From Trissonchulus latispiculum (Eukaryota; Nematoda; Enoplea; Enoplida; Ironidae), in assembly GCA_030248195.1 (NCBI GenBank), contig JASAND010030227.1:1-64000 (forward strand): a DNA stretch of 64,000 nt, given 5' to 3'. The notes beneath the pieces were generated by a model that was not told the origin of the DNA, did no database searches, and worked only from the letters and a program-made list of their open reading frames with translations. A program made the position numbers and the translations under genes. Shown here one piece after another: positions 33,620 through 45,373 of the stretch. Every line of letters begins with the position of its first letter. Position 1 is the stretch's first letter.

Positions 33620-34760
33620 GAATACTTTCATTTGTGTCCACCCCCCTCCCCCCACCAGACGCACCACCGGTCACTTCCATCGGTTCCGGTAATGTGCCCA
33701 TTGAAACAATCGTAGTCGATTTACTATATACGTATGCGCCCAATCAAGATGATGAAAAACGCTGTTTTAGGGGATTTGACCGGTGGTCAGTGGATCACAT
33801 AGCCCGTAGTGACCACTGGTTACTTCTGCCGGTTCTGAAAATATACTCATTGAAACGAGCGTAGTCGATTTACTATATATGCCCCCAACCAAAATGTAGA
33901 AAAAAGCTGTTTTAGGGGGTTGATTTCACCATTGGTCAATAGGCCACCTAGCCCGTAGTGACCAGTGGTCACTTCCACCGGTGCTGAAAATATGCTCATT
34001 GAAACGAGCGTAGTCGATTTACAATATATGCTCCCAACCAAAACGCTGAAAAACGCAGTTTTAAGGGGGTTGACCAGTGGTCAGTGGGAGTGGACACCAC
34101 AGGCCAGTGACCACTGGTCACTCCCACCGGTTTCGACAATATACCCATTGAAACGAGCGTAGTCGGTTTACTATATATGCTCCCAATCAAAACGCTGAAA
34201 CGCGCTGATTTAAGGGTGTGACCAGTGGTCAATGGACACAATAGGCCGTTGTGACCACTTTTCGAAAATATGCCCATTGAAACGAGCGTAGTCGATTTAT
34301 ATACTATATATGCCTCCAACCAAACGCCGAAAAACGCTGTTTTAGGCCGTTTGACCAGTGGTGGTCACTTCTGTCGGTTTCGAAAATATGCCCATTGAAA
34401 CGAGCGTAGTCGACTTACTCTATTTGCCTTCAGCGAAAACGCCGAAAAACGCTGTTTTAGGCCATTTGACCAGTAGTCAATAGGGGCCCTAGGCCGTAGT
34501 GACCAGTGGTAACTTCTGTCGGTTTCGAAAATATGCCCATTGAAACGAACGTAGTCGATTTACTATATATGCTCCCCACCAAAAACCCGAAAAACGCTGT
34601 TTAGAGTAAGTTTTCCCAACTTTGACCCTGGACGAGGAACCACGGGAGCCATGCTGACCAGTGGTCACTTCGGGCGGTATCGGCAGTATGCTCATCGTTT
34701 TCAGCGACCCCGATTTACTATATTTGCGTACCACCCCAAGGCCGAAAAACGCCATCTTTA
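33620..34760. repeat. Minisatellite, eight units of about 120-150 bp
   Basis: The anchor word GAAACGAGCGTAGTCGA or a variant appears at about 33703, 33853, 34001, 34149, 34279, 34398 and 34541, with a diverged eighth near 34690. Units contain the near-palindrome GTGACCACTGGTCAC and AACGCTGAAAAACGC. Unit length varies through indels. Frames here are by-products. Confidence 0.9.
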
Positions 34761-35954
34761 GTGACTTAGACCATTTCTAGTAAAAGTGGGACTTTTCGCC
34801 AAAACAAGTGGAATAATGCAAAGTTTGGGCCTCTCTCCTGAAAGCTACAGAGCGAAATTAAAAAATCCCCCTCGTTACTTTGTGCGCATAGTCCGAAATA
34901 TTCAAAGAAAATAAACCAAACCGATCTAACTGCTAGCCTGTGAAAACAACCGCACGTAACTCTCGCCTAGTGCAAAATTTCGAAGTTCCGAATTTTAACC
35001 AAAAGTATGGTGGTACTTGTAGTACTACTCGAGTACGTACTTATTGTAGTACTCGAGTAAGTCTGGCTTATCCCTAGTGGAGGAGTGGGGGGCCGCCCCC
35101 CATTCGGCGACCTTCCCCATGAAAAGGCCCCCATAAATCCCAACCTCCCCCCATAACCCCAAAAGTTGCCAAATTTTACCATTTCTACCCTAAATTTTCA
35201 AAAACCATCGATGGGGGCCCGCATGAAGCCCCCCCATAAAAAATTGCCAAGGGATAAGCCAGAACGTGGAACCAGCACAGCAAGATGGGTGGGTCAGACG
35301 GCAAAACGGACACCGGGAATGATCTGGGCGCACCAGAAAACCCCTATAGAACTGGCTTTTTCCTACAGGGGTGGGGGTGGGGCCCCCCAGAAATTCGTCC
35401 CCCCCCCCCAGACTTGGGTCGGCCCCCCCAGGATTCGGGCCTTCCCCACCCGAAAGTGCCCGGAAAAATAGGGTTTTGAGGGAAAATTTTGAAAATTTTT
35501 TCCGGCTTCGCCGGATTTTTACCCATTTTTAAGCATTTTTTAGCTATTTTAAGCTTAAATTTAAGTTGAAAATAGTTAATTTTTTAGCTCAGCAGCAAAA
35601 AATAGCTATTTTTAGGCATTTTTTCAAAAATTTTTCTTCCCCGCCCCCAGAAATCCGAGCCCCCCTCCCCAGACCTGGGGGGGGACCCCCCAGACTTCCC
35701 CCCGCAGAAATTTTTTCCTAGGAAAAAGCCAGGACAATGTTTTGAGAGGCTATATGGTGTTCCCAGAAGTCGGTACCGACCGGACCCTCCAGACGGCAAA
35801 GTGGAACCAGCATGGCAAGATGGGTGGGTCAGACGGCAAAGTGGAACCAGCACAGCAAGATGGGTGGGGCAGACGGCAAAACGGACACCGGGAATGAGCT
35901 GGGCGCACCAGAAAACTTCTATAGACAAAGTTTGGAGAGGCTAAGTAAAGCCTA
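34761..35954. repeat. G/C-run-rich dispersed repeats
   Basis: GTGGAACCAGCACAGCAAGA with GGGTGGGTCAGACGGCAAA occurs at about 35267 and twice, in tandem, at 35796-35880. GGCTTTTTCCTACAGGGG occurs at 35355 and again at 37530. Runs of C and G up to 11 bases are frequent. No supported gene. Confidence 0.6.
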
Positions 35955-36134
35955 CAGTGCGCGCCAAAATAAATTGCCGTTTCACTTACAAATTTTATGG
36001 CTGTCACTGACATTTGGATTACACGTTTTATTTACATATATAAGGCAAGTTTAACACACAGATTTGTAATGACAATGTCACTGACATCAGATCACTTTTG
36101 TTAGTGAAACGGCAATTTATTTTGGCGCGTACTG
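35955..36134. mobile_element. mariner-type MITE, 180 bp
   Basis: Terminal inverted repeats CAGTGCGCGCCAAAATAAAT and CAGTACGCGCCAAAATAAAT (read from each end) extend for about 33 bp through TGCCGTTTCACT. TA dinucleotides flank both ends (35953-35954 and 36135-36136), the target duplication used by Tc1/mariner transposases. No ORF, so it must be mobilised in trans. Confidence 0.85.
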
Positions 36135-37563
36135 TACTATGGACCTCCGGGAAGCGGTTACCGACCTGACCCCTCAGACGGTCAAGTGGAACCAGCCCAG
36201 CAACTTGAGTTAGTCGGGCAGCAAAACTGATAGCGGGAATCGACTGTCCGTCCCAAAAAACCTTTGTATGCAAAATTTGAGCCACCCATGTAGCAAAATA
36301 AGCGAAAAATTTAAGTTCAAAGCTCAACCCAAATTTTACCAGCTTTTTCCGGCCAGTACCGAAAAATTACGCACTCACTCTTCTTCTAGTTCTGGGGGCC
36401 TCCGCCCCCCAGACCCCCGACGAAAAAATTTTACCGCCCCCTGTCACCAAGTCATGGATCCGCCAGTGTGGCTCAGGGAACAAACTAGAGACAAGCGGTT
36501 TGTTGCATAAGAAACTTTGGATTGGGTACCATGGGATAGCGAGGGCGATTTTCGTATCTAGCCGGGATCGTTCAGTCGGCCGGCTCAAAGTTGGTCCAGC
36601 CAAATAGTCATTTTGGAAAAATTTCTAAGTCCCAACTCGACAAGAAATAGTCAAAACTAGAAAATAGGCTTAAATATGCTGTTTTGGACCGTTTAATGGG
36701 ACGCATATAACGGTTATCGGGGTCGCCCAACACGATGAGCATAGTCGCTGCGCGGTTGACCAAAAATCGCCTAAGACCCCACCCCTACATAACCACAGCA
36801 CCCTACAGCCACTTTAGATATAGGTAGCGGTTGCCCAAATGACCCTCTAGACGGCAAAGTGGAAGCAGCCCAGCAACTTGGGTAAGTTGGGGAGCAAATT
36901 TGAAAGCGGGAGTCGATTCTCCGTCCGCAAAAACCTTTGTATGCACGATTTGAGGCTTCCAGGTCGCAAAATAAGCTAAAAACTAAGTTCAAAGTTGGAC
37001 CCAAAATTCACCAACTTAGGCAGGCCAGTTCCCAAAAATTACGCTCAGGGCCGGAAAATCATATAGCAATTGAACGACCCTGATATGTGTCCTATTCAGC
37101 CATATATACAGTATTGCCCCATATATAGCGCAGTGTGTGTTTTACGGCGCGTGTGTAGATTTTTTTTTTTTTTTTGTATGTTTTGGGCCGGCGGGCCCCC
37201 CCCCCCAACATTTTTTTGGCGCTGGGGTGGGAAAAAAAAAGACTCTCTGGGCTTCTTTTTGTTGTGTACTACAAAAATATATATTGTTTTTGGTAGAAAA
37301 TTTTTTTTCTGTTGTTGTTAATAAAACCAAAAAACCCCCTACCAAAACGAAAGGGGGGAAAGGGGAAAAAACACCCCGTGGTGAGCTTGGTTGGCATTTT
37401 TTTTGGAAGGAGGAGGGGGGGGAAAAAAAGGAAAAACAAACGTGTGTATTTTTTTTGGGGAATCGGGGGAGGGGCGGGGGAGCGCAGCCTTGTTTTACAC
37501 GGTAATTCGACCATTTTCACTCATATTATCTGGCTTTTTCCTACAGGGGGGGGGGGTTCCCCC
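36135..37563. other. Dispersed repeats grading into doubtful homopolymer-rich sequence
   Basis: Two further diverged copies of the GTGGAACCAGC repeat lie at about 36150-36300 and 36820-37040 (both with AAAACCTTTGTATGCA). From about 37155 to 37563 nearly every base lies in a homopolymer run (T, C, A and G runs of 5-15), including the flank of the 5' LTR. This looks like low-quality consensus and not a gene. Confidence 0.55.
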
Positions 37564-38400
37564 TGTAGCAGACCTAGTAATTAGCTAGTTAGAAAATAAA
37601 CAAAATTAGATAAAAACTCTTCAATTAAGGATTTAGGTAAATTTATAAAATAAAGATAAATTAAGAATCTTAGGTAACAAGCAACTAGAGTAAAGGTATA
37701 CGGTAGTTAGCTAGAAACAGTAGGTAACTAGTTTATGTATCAATTGTTGTATTGTTAGTCAATAATAAAGTACTGTGTAATTGTTCTCGTCTTTTGTAAC
37801 TCTGTATTGTCTTGTCCTTGAAATTGTGTGTGTTAGCTTTGACCAAGTTAGGTTCTTTCTTGAAATTATTCCTTCTCTTTCTGTCAAAGTTAGAGCTAGA
37901 AAACTGGCCAAAAGATTTATAGTTCAGTTAGAATTGGAAATTGGATTTGGGCTCTTTAGTTTATCAACTTGCCAGAAAATAGAAAGTTCTAGAAGCTTGC
38001 TTACGTCAATAGAAGGGCCAGAAAAGAGAAACCAAAAGTTAGATTACCTTAGAGGATTCTAGAAAGAAAATTGGAAACTATTTCTGGATTTGAGATAAAT
38101 TGCTGGGTATTTCGTAATCTCCAAAGTCTTACGGTAGCCAGGAAAGGGCAACTTTGTAATTCTATTTTGTTACTTAGTCTCGGTGCTAGTTGCTGAAGAG
38201 TAAAGTCGTGCTTGTGATTCTGCTCCGATTCTGTACGCGTAATCCTGTCTTGGTCACTAAAGCATCGTGTTGTGTATTAGTTTGCCTAGTAGCCGAAGAC
38301 TCAGAAGAGAGTTAGAGCCTGAAGAGGCATACGAACTTTAACGAACTTATCCACTGCGTTTTACTCTGCTACGTCGTTGGTCAGCCCACGGCCCGCGACA
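37564..38400 (+). repeat. 5' LTR (837 bp)
   Basis: Starts TGTAGCAGACC and ends CCGCGACA. AATAAA polyadenylation signal at 37764-37769. The first 130 bp differ from the 3' LTR by indels; the rest differs at roughly a dozen sites, so the copies have aged. A 93-codon frame (37781-38062) is present in both LTRs, but the differences I read change amino acids, giving no sign of coding constraint. Confidence 0.9.
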
Positions 38401-38402
38401 TT

Positions 38403-38413
38403 TGGTAGCAGAG
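38403..38413 (+). promoter_or_regulatory. Primer binding site for initiator tRNA-Met
   Basis: TGGTAGCAGAG, two bases after the LTR, is the exact complement of the 3' end (CTCTGCTACCA) of animal initiator tRNA-Met. Part of it also pairs with a downstream sequence: CAGAGCGTG (38409-38417) with CACGCTCTG (38428-38436), a perfect 9-bp hairpin that could hide the site. Confidence 0.85.
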
Positions 38414-38471
38414 CGTGGTTTGTCCGACACGCTCTGTTTACCACGTCATCAATATTTCTCTAATTATTGGA

Positions 38472-38997
38472 ATCATCTGCCGCGCACCGCCTGCGCTATC
38501 ACTTACGAACGTCTTTCGAATCATTGCCGCACAACGTTTGTGCCCTCACCGAACCGAACTTTAAACTTTACTCATCATTTTGGTCTTCCTGCCGCGCACA
38601 GTCAGCGCATCTACGAACTTTATAAACATTTGAACTTTTACAAGGTTCTTGCCGCGCAACGCTAGCGCAAACCGAACCTTGCTCCTGAACAATCATATAT
38701 TCAGAACTTTTGCCTTGAAACTTGGGTTCTTGCCGCGCAACGTCAGCGCAACTGAACCCTTACCAATCAGTGAACTTTGACATTTGAACTTTTATTCCTG
38801 GAAGTTGGCTTGCCGCGCAACGTTAGCGCAACTGCCAACTAATTGACTGAACTTTCTGCCGCGCAACGTCAGCGCATTAGAAAGTTTGCCTGCCTGTGAA
38901 CTTTGAACTTTTACGTGTCCAGCTCCGGTCGGTTGACTAGCCGCGCAACGCTCGCGCATCAGTCGACCTCCTACTTCGCCGCGTATCGTTAACGCCG
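38472..38997 (+). repeat. Array of nine hairpins in the retrotransposon leader
   Basis: Nine units share the plan: variable outer stem, GCC bulge, 4-bp inner stem (usually GCGC/GCGC), 7-nt loop starting with A. Inner stems begin at 38482, 38529, 38594, 38654, 38735, 38815, 38861, 38943 and 38981. Two units change both sides of the inner stem together: GCAC/GTGC at 38529/38540 and GCGT/ACGC at 38981/38992. Outer stems differ from unit to unit yet pair: CAAGGTTC/GAACCTTG (38641/38674), GGGTTC/GAACCC (38724/38754), AGTTGGC/GCCAACT (38803/38834), AACTTTCT/AGAAAGTT (38850/38879), GGTTGACT/AGTCGACC (38931/38961, one G-U). Spacers often contain GAACTTT. Paired changes indicate that RNA or DNA structure is maintained. 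The role is unknown; dimerisation, packaging or translation control are possibilities. Confidence 0.85.
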
Positions 38998-39526
38998 TCG
39001 ACGACGTTTTCCCTCCGTACGACCGTCGCTGTGGATCCGTCTTCGTCGATTCCCTCGTACCCTTGGAATCTGTCTTTGCCGAATCGAGAATCCTATCCTT
39101 TGCTGTTCCGCAGTCCGCAATCACCTCCGATCGTCCATCCTACGCCAATCGGTCTGTCACTCCTGTTCCCTCCTGCCGTGGTATCAGAAGTCACCAATCT
39201 AGGACTAACCCATTCCATCAGCTCCTTACAGGTTTTCGCCCGGACTAACTCTGTGGTATCACATCAGCCCGTCCTCCCAGCTCTGCCTAGACCATCCGCC
39301 TCAGTCACGCATTGCCACCACTGTGAGCGGTTGCTCCGCCTGTTCAGAGAGGAACTCCGACGCAGACGAATCCGAAGAGAGCCTACTGCTGAGACCAGCC
39401 TGTGAGTATTGAGCCTTTAATTGACTGAATTTAAGGTATAATCAATCGTCTATGGACGCAGGTTATGAGTTTTGAATTTAATTGAGTAAGCTGGTAACCA
39501 TTTAACAAACATAACGTGATCTCAGT

Positions 39527-41724
39527 ATGAGTAATCAAAACGTTAAGGACGAAAGTGATGACGAAGTTTTGGTTAGTGCTAATCCAGATATCGAGCGTTT
39601 AGATAGGCATTCGCGTGCTATAAAATTACATGCTAAAATGCTAGAGGAATTAAAAACTGATATGAATGACTATTACGTTCGTTTGAAGACTTTACCTACG
39701 TCGCGTGATTTGCAAGAGTAGCAAAATTTTCGAGGTCAATATAACCGGTTTCAAAAACAATATTTCGATAGTAATGGAGATTTTGACTTAACCGCAGTTT
39801 CTATTTGTCCTACTGAAGCAGTTTCGTTACCTCATCATACTTTGAGACCGGTTACTGGTAAAACTGACGAGCAAAATATTGAGGACTGGCTTAGAATTTT
39901 TAAATTAGTCGCGATAGCTCAAAATTGGGATAGCGATCGGCAATTAAAAATTTTGCCCGCATTTTTGAGAGACTATGCTCTGGATGTTTACACAAATTTA
40001 CAGCCTTGTGAAAAGGGCGATATTGATACTTTGGAGCAAAATTTGATCAGACACTTGAAGCCAGCAGAATCTGAACGATTTGCTAGTATGCAGTTGCATA
40101 GCAGGGTGCAAAAGCCTAATGAAAGTGTTCAAGACTTTGCGTACGCCATTCAGAGGTTAGTTCAAAAAGCTTATCCAGGCATGCAGGAAGCAGCCGCAGA
40201 AAATTTGGCTTTTAACAGTTTAATCAATGGTTTAAATCCTTATTACAAAAAACAGCTCATTTTACAAAATCCAAAAGATTTCCCTGATGCTGTACAAAAG
40301 GCGCGACAGCTAGAAGCGCTTGAAGGTTTGAATTCAAATTCGTTTGTAAACGTTGCTTATAAAGTTTCTGCTTACGAAGCCACACCTGTTGAACGGCGTA
40401 TGCAAGCTACGGACAATGCGATTTTGATTTTCGAACTAGTAAAGCTAGCTGAGACAATGAATAAGAGGTTTGATGATTTTCAACATAAGGTAGAAGCAAA
40501 CATGGCAGATCTGCGCCAAGAAGTCAACAAACTTTCGAGTGAACATGATATTAATAATAGTAGTGACTGTAGAAACATTGCTCGTGAATTGGGATATAGT
40601 AATAACGGTAGCAAATTTCAGAATAGGAACAATGAGCAAAGTTGGGGCAGGTTTGGCAACCCTCGAAAAAAGGATGGGGTTTTTCACAATCTTTTGTCAA
40701 TCGATCGTCACGTAGATTTGACAGAAGACCTGTTTGTTTTAACTGCAATATGCAAGGACATTTGGCTGCGTCATGCTCCCAGCGTGCAGGTACACAGTTT
40801 CATAATCGACCTACAGTAAACCATTCGTTTAGACAGGACTATGGAAGAGTTTCTGCAGCTGTAGTTAACAGAGAGTCTACCATGCCTCCAACAGAAACGG
40901 TGTCTGCTTCCCACATACACTCCGAGCTTTCTGACTTGCGAATGAGTATTAAAGCCTTACAAGATGCCACTCAGCTAATTGCTAAACAAAAGCAAGATTG
41001 CACTCAGTTGCAGAATGACAATGAAGCGCTTTTTGAGCAAAATCAACGTTTGGTTCAACGTTTCTTTTCAGATTCTGAAACTGTTCCAAAAGTTCCTATA
41101 AATTCTGTGAAAGCAATGCAGTCTGAAAATGCTATTGCTAGAGTTGAGGTTAGCAGACGCCGCTTCCGTTCTCATGTTTCACATAACGTCCAAATTGGCA
41201 GAAAACGTAATGAGCTTATTAATGAAAGGAAAAAGTGGTGCGATAAAGAAAAGGAAGCGCAGATGACTTTAGTACTTGACGACTTCAGTGAATCTTTGAA
41301 AAAGAAAGGGCAAAGTTTCCACCAAAAACGAGATTTGCGGATGAAAGTTTTTATGGACTATTTTAAAGCAACATTATTTAAGTTGGCAGATGTTTCTTCT
41401 TTAGTAGCGCGTTTGCTTTTGATTCTTCTGTGCGCACTAGTCATGCAAGGAAATATGACTGCAATACCTATGAAAGAGAAGCAACTAGAGCATCAATTTT
41501 ACAGTGGAAAGCCAATTCGAAAACGGTTTAATTCTGGTAACCGCCTCGAGCTATTTAAAACTTTTGTTAAGCATGCTATAGACAAGTTGTCTTGCTTACT
41601 TTCAACGAAACTTAGTCAATATTGTTACAAGTCGTTTCGCCGCAAAAGAATGACCAGGCAACCACCTTTCCTGCAGTACCCATTTCTGCCTAAAGAGGAG
41701 ATACAGAACTACTTATTAATTTGA
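39527..41724 (+). pseudogene. Gypsy-like gag with zinc knuckle, one stop and one frameshift
   Basis: A first piece (39527-39721) ends at an in-frame TAG, and the same frame continues with the capsid-like gag domain (39842-40690: EQNIEDWLRIFKLVAIAQNW, LPAFLRDYALDVY, NESVQDFAYAIQRLVQKAYP, AENLAFNSLINGLN). Near 40665-40685, in an A-run/T-run context, the frame shifts. The other frame holds a CCHC knuckle (CFNCNMQGHLAASC, about 40735-40780) and then about 300 codons that are not protease or RT: a Gln/Asn-rich coiled-coil-like part, a basic part, and a hydrophobic stretch (SSLVARLLLILLCALVM) resembling a signal or membrane anchor. Gag would form the capsid that packages element RNA. As it stands it is interrupted; the second break could be a programmed shift, but the upstream stop argues for decay. 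Confidence 0.75.
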
Positions 41725-44700
41725 ATTTTGATCGTGGATTTCAGAACTGAATTTTTTGAATAAATTTCTAGGAAAGTTTAGAGACATGTTTTTCTGCTAC
41801 TCTGCTGCCAGTAAGCTGAATTACTGGGACCGTGTTAAGATATAAGCCTACTAACTGAGTAAACTCTTCGGTGAGTGCACCACTGGAGAGCGTTTCCAGT
41901 AAAAGGCTTTGGTTTTGTAACATGGTTTTCTTTATAAGTGAGATGTATCAGTGAAGCAAGATCATGGTTTCTTAGCTATTTTAATTGGGCTATACAATTT
42001 GAATGCTGTATTCTCATACTTGAGAAGAATTAAAAGCTAGCATGAGGTAATAGCTAAGCCCAAAGTTTCGTTTGTTTTAAATCGTTCCGATAAAAGGTTT
42101 TTAGAGGAATCTAAATTCGGTTTTAATTTTCATTCAGTTTAATTTGACTAGTAGGCGATACAGGAAACAAGTTTGACTGTTGTTTTGACTGCACAGATAA
42201 TAACCGTTAAACAAAGTTTGGGTTTAAAGTTTTATTTTTGTTAGATTGCGTTAAGGCTGGCATAAGACCAGTCCAGAGCTTTCAATTTGCGAAAAGTAGT
42301 TTTAATGAAGTTCGCGAACTAGTTTTGACACTAAGACAGTTGCGGCTGGCTGTCAGACTGAAAAGTAATCTTGAACTACAGGATCAATGATAGTTTAATG
42401 GCGAGAGCAATTTTATTAAAAAATGCTGAGTAATTTCTTAAAAAGCTTTGCATGCACTACAAATCAGGACATATTTAGCTAAGTCATGCCTGATAACAGA
42501 GATAACCATAACAGAGATCACGTTATGTCGTATATATGTATTAATTCAATATTATTTTCCAGTTAGTTATATTTCATGTGCTCTAATAATTTGTAATTGT
42601 AGTTGTTATTTGCTAACTGTTTACATTTTTATAAGATGGCGAATCCAGCTCGAAGGAATGTTTGGCGATTAAATAGAAATCTTTACTGAATATTAAGATC
42701 CGCCCAAAGGAAAGAGCATAAAACAATTCCTCCGTACTGGAGACGCCACTTTCAGAACTTAGAACGTACACTGAAATTCCTAAAGACACCCATCCGATTC
42801 CTTCTCCCAATTTCTTAATGCTTCATGTTTGTGTGTGTGTTAATTGTATTAAGATCTAAAATCATGAATTAGCTGCATTCTACATTAGTGACTACAACTT
42901 AACTACGCATTTGTGATATCAGTGCATTTAAATGTTTATACTATACAAATATTTTAATTATTATCCTAACTACCCTTTTCCTCTTTATTCCCTTATTCCC
43001 CATTTATTACTTGCCGATAACTTCTTTGCATAGCTGTTACCTGTATTTGTAGTTTATATTTATGTCGTCAATGAATTTTACCTTGCTTACCCAAACTGTT
43101 CATTTATATTGGTGTTATGTGTCCAATTATCTTACGTATTCACTAACTTACTCTTATTCGATGCTGTATTATGCGGCTTAGCTAGGTATTCCATATGTAT
43201 TGTAATTGATTTAATGTTTGTGTAGCCTATATTGTTTTGTTTGTAGCTGTCAAGTTAACTACAGTTATCTACCGTATACCGTTATGAGCTAGTCATCTAC
43301 GTCAATTACTAGTTGTCTATCATGTATTTCAGATTCGTCGTTTATACTATGTACAGTCATTCGGTATTGAGTTACGTACTTTATAGTAATTCCTTAAAGT
43401 AATAGTAATTCCTTAAACACCTTAGAATTACGTATGCTATTTCCTACTTTTCTGCTGTTAATTTACAACTAGCTGAGTTTCGTGCGGCCTAGCCAAAACA
43501 TTCGATCCTATAGCTTTTAGTTCTCGCTCCACTTATTCTTCCTTACGTAGTAATCGCTCAAGTACCAGCGAGCAAGTATTTCCAATATTTTTTCGAAAAT
43601 TTCTCACTCCTACGCTAGAATTTTACAGAAAATAATTATTTCTGCCTACAATTTACGTCTTCTTTACACGAGCACCGTGATCAATTATTTCGTGTTTTTC
43701 GATTTTACCTCTTTGTTTGCATTTAAAGGTCACAAAAGTTTAAAAAGAGAGCTAATTAGTGGATTGTTTACAAGTTTGATAGTTAGCTTGAAGTTTGTTG
43801 CTTCCACCCAGGGTTTTGAGTCGGGGGTCTAGGGCATGGCTACACGGATTGCTTGCACAGTAGTGAGGCAACTGCAATAAGATATCGTAAGTTAGCTCGC
43901 ACACCGACCTCGACGGGCTGGTCTTCCCCCTAACCAGTAGCGACGTGCTAAGAGACCAACCGAATAGGCAGATAGGCCACGGTCGGCGGTTGGGTTTCCA
44001 TTTTGGGAAGGAAACGCAACCAGTAGTGACATCCCCCTTTCGAAGGAAGCACACTCTAGCACGATCTCCCGATGGTCGGTAGCATATGAGACTTTGTGAG
44101 TGATCTAGCAATTAGCCACATCCGTGCATGCCCTCCGCTCCGGCCGCCCCGACCCCCTGACTCGTTAACAGTGGGTTTCCGCAACACAACTTCAGAACTT
44201 CTATCAGTCAGTATCGAAATTTCTTACAAATTTCTCTTTTACCGCTGTGACTAGTTTATACCCATATTATGTGAACCTTCTTTGTCTAACCTACGTAAGT
44301 ACTTATGTAATACTTTGTTTTTCTCTAAAAAAGTCCAAAAAAGATTTAGACTACATGTACGTGCAAACTGTCAGACTCCAACTTTCATCCAGTATTAGTT
44401 ATATTTCACTATCACTCATCTTTTTGTCACTTACACAGTTTCATCCACATTAAGTATTAAACATTTTTTGAAACATAATCATGGACTTTTTTATACTATT
44501 TACCTGCGTGTCTTGTCTCAATATTCTTGCCTTGGTGGACTCTCCTTTCGTTTTCAGCCTTATTTTGCAGCCGAGGTCTTAATTTTTCTTTTGGTAGGAT
44601 CCCTGAAATAGCAAAAGTAGTACTTTATAATTATTGAAATCCACAATACCATTTCAATTTTGAGCAAAGAACGTACCTCATGTTGGATTTAATTTTTCGA

Positions 44701-45373
44701 AACAGAAATTGAATTTGGAATCCACCGAATTTGTTTCATTTTGTTGTAACCGTGGTTTTCAATAAAATAATTTAACTTGAATCTTCTTTTTAAAATTTAG
44801 AGTACTCGCAAGGAAAAACCAGCTACATTTATTTCGGATTTTACCAAATGTCTCCGAATCTTTTCCGCTAAGGAAGCATTTTTCCAACCTGGGTTTGAAC
44901 TTTAGTTACTCATGGAAAATGGTCAGACTTCCAACCATCTTGTTGCCTCAGATAATTTTGTTGGACATGGTCTCAAAATTATTATACAACCTACTCTCGA
45001 CAAAGCCGTTAATTTGAAGACGAGTTTCAATGCGAACTTCGAAATGCAAATTCGCGGATTTCTTTTATTTTTTGGTTACACCGCTGGTTGTAACCTCTAA
45101 CATTGACTTATATCAGTCTGGACGGTGATGCAGGAAGTGTTTCGCAGTCCGTTCTAAACAGTTACAAATGGGTAATTAGAAAATACTAGCACTTTTTACT
45201 TTCTGGTAACATGTTTAAGCGTCATCCTGAAGACATAGTTTACTGTAAAACTTTGACATTTAGATTAATAGTAATGTTCCTTCATAACTATGCAAAAGAC
45301 TTTAAAATTACTAAACCTTCTATACATATAACGGCTCGAGAGACAACTTAATGTTTGAATTCAACTGACACTT

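Noticed and set aside
33543..34755. ORFs of 65-107 codons with repeated STTLVSMGI-type text
   Set aside because: Translations of the minisatellite units.
37070..37588. Several overlapping ORFs in the homopolymer-rich stretch
   Set aside because: Open frames on both strands result from long A, C, G and T runs.
37781..38062. 93-codon ORF present in both LTRs
   Set aside because: Identity follows from both LTRs belonging to one element. The differences I could read all change amino acids, so there is no sign of coding constraint, and no domain is visible.
38402..38665. 87-codon ORF over the first hairpins of the leader
   Set aside because: The repeated hairpin plan continues beyond it in other frames, and the paired changes point to structure, not to coding.
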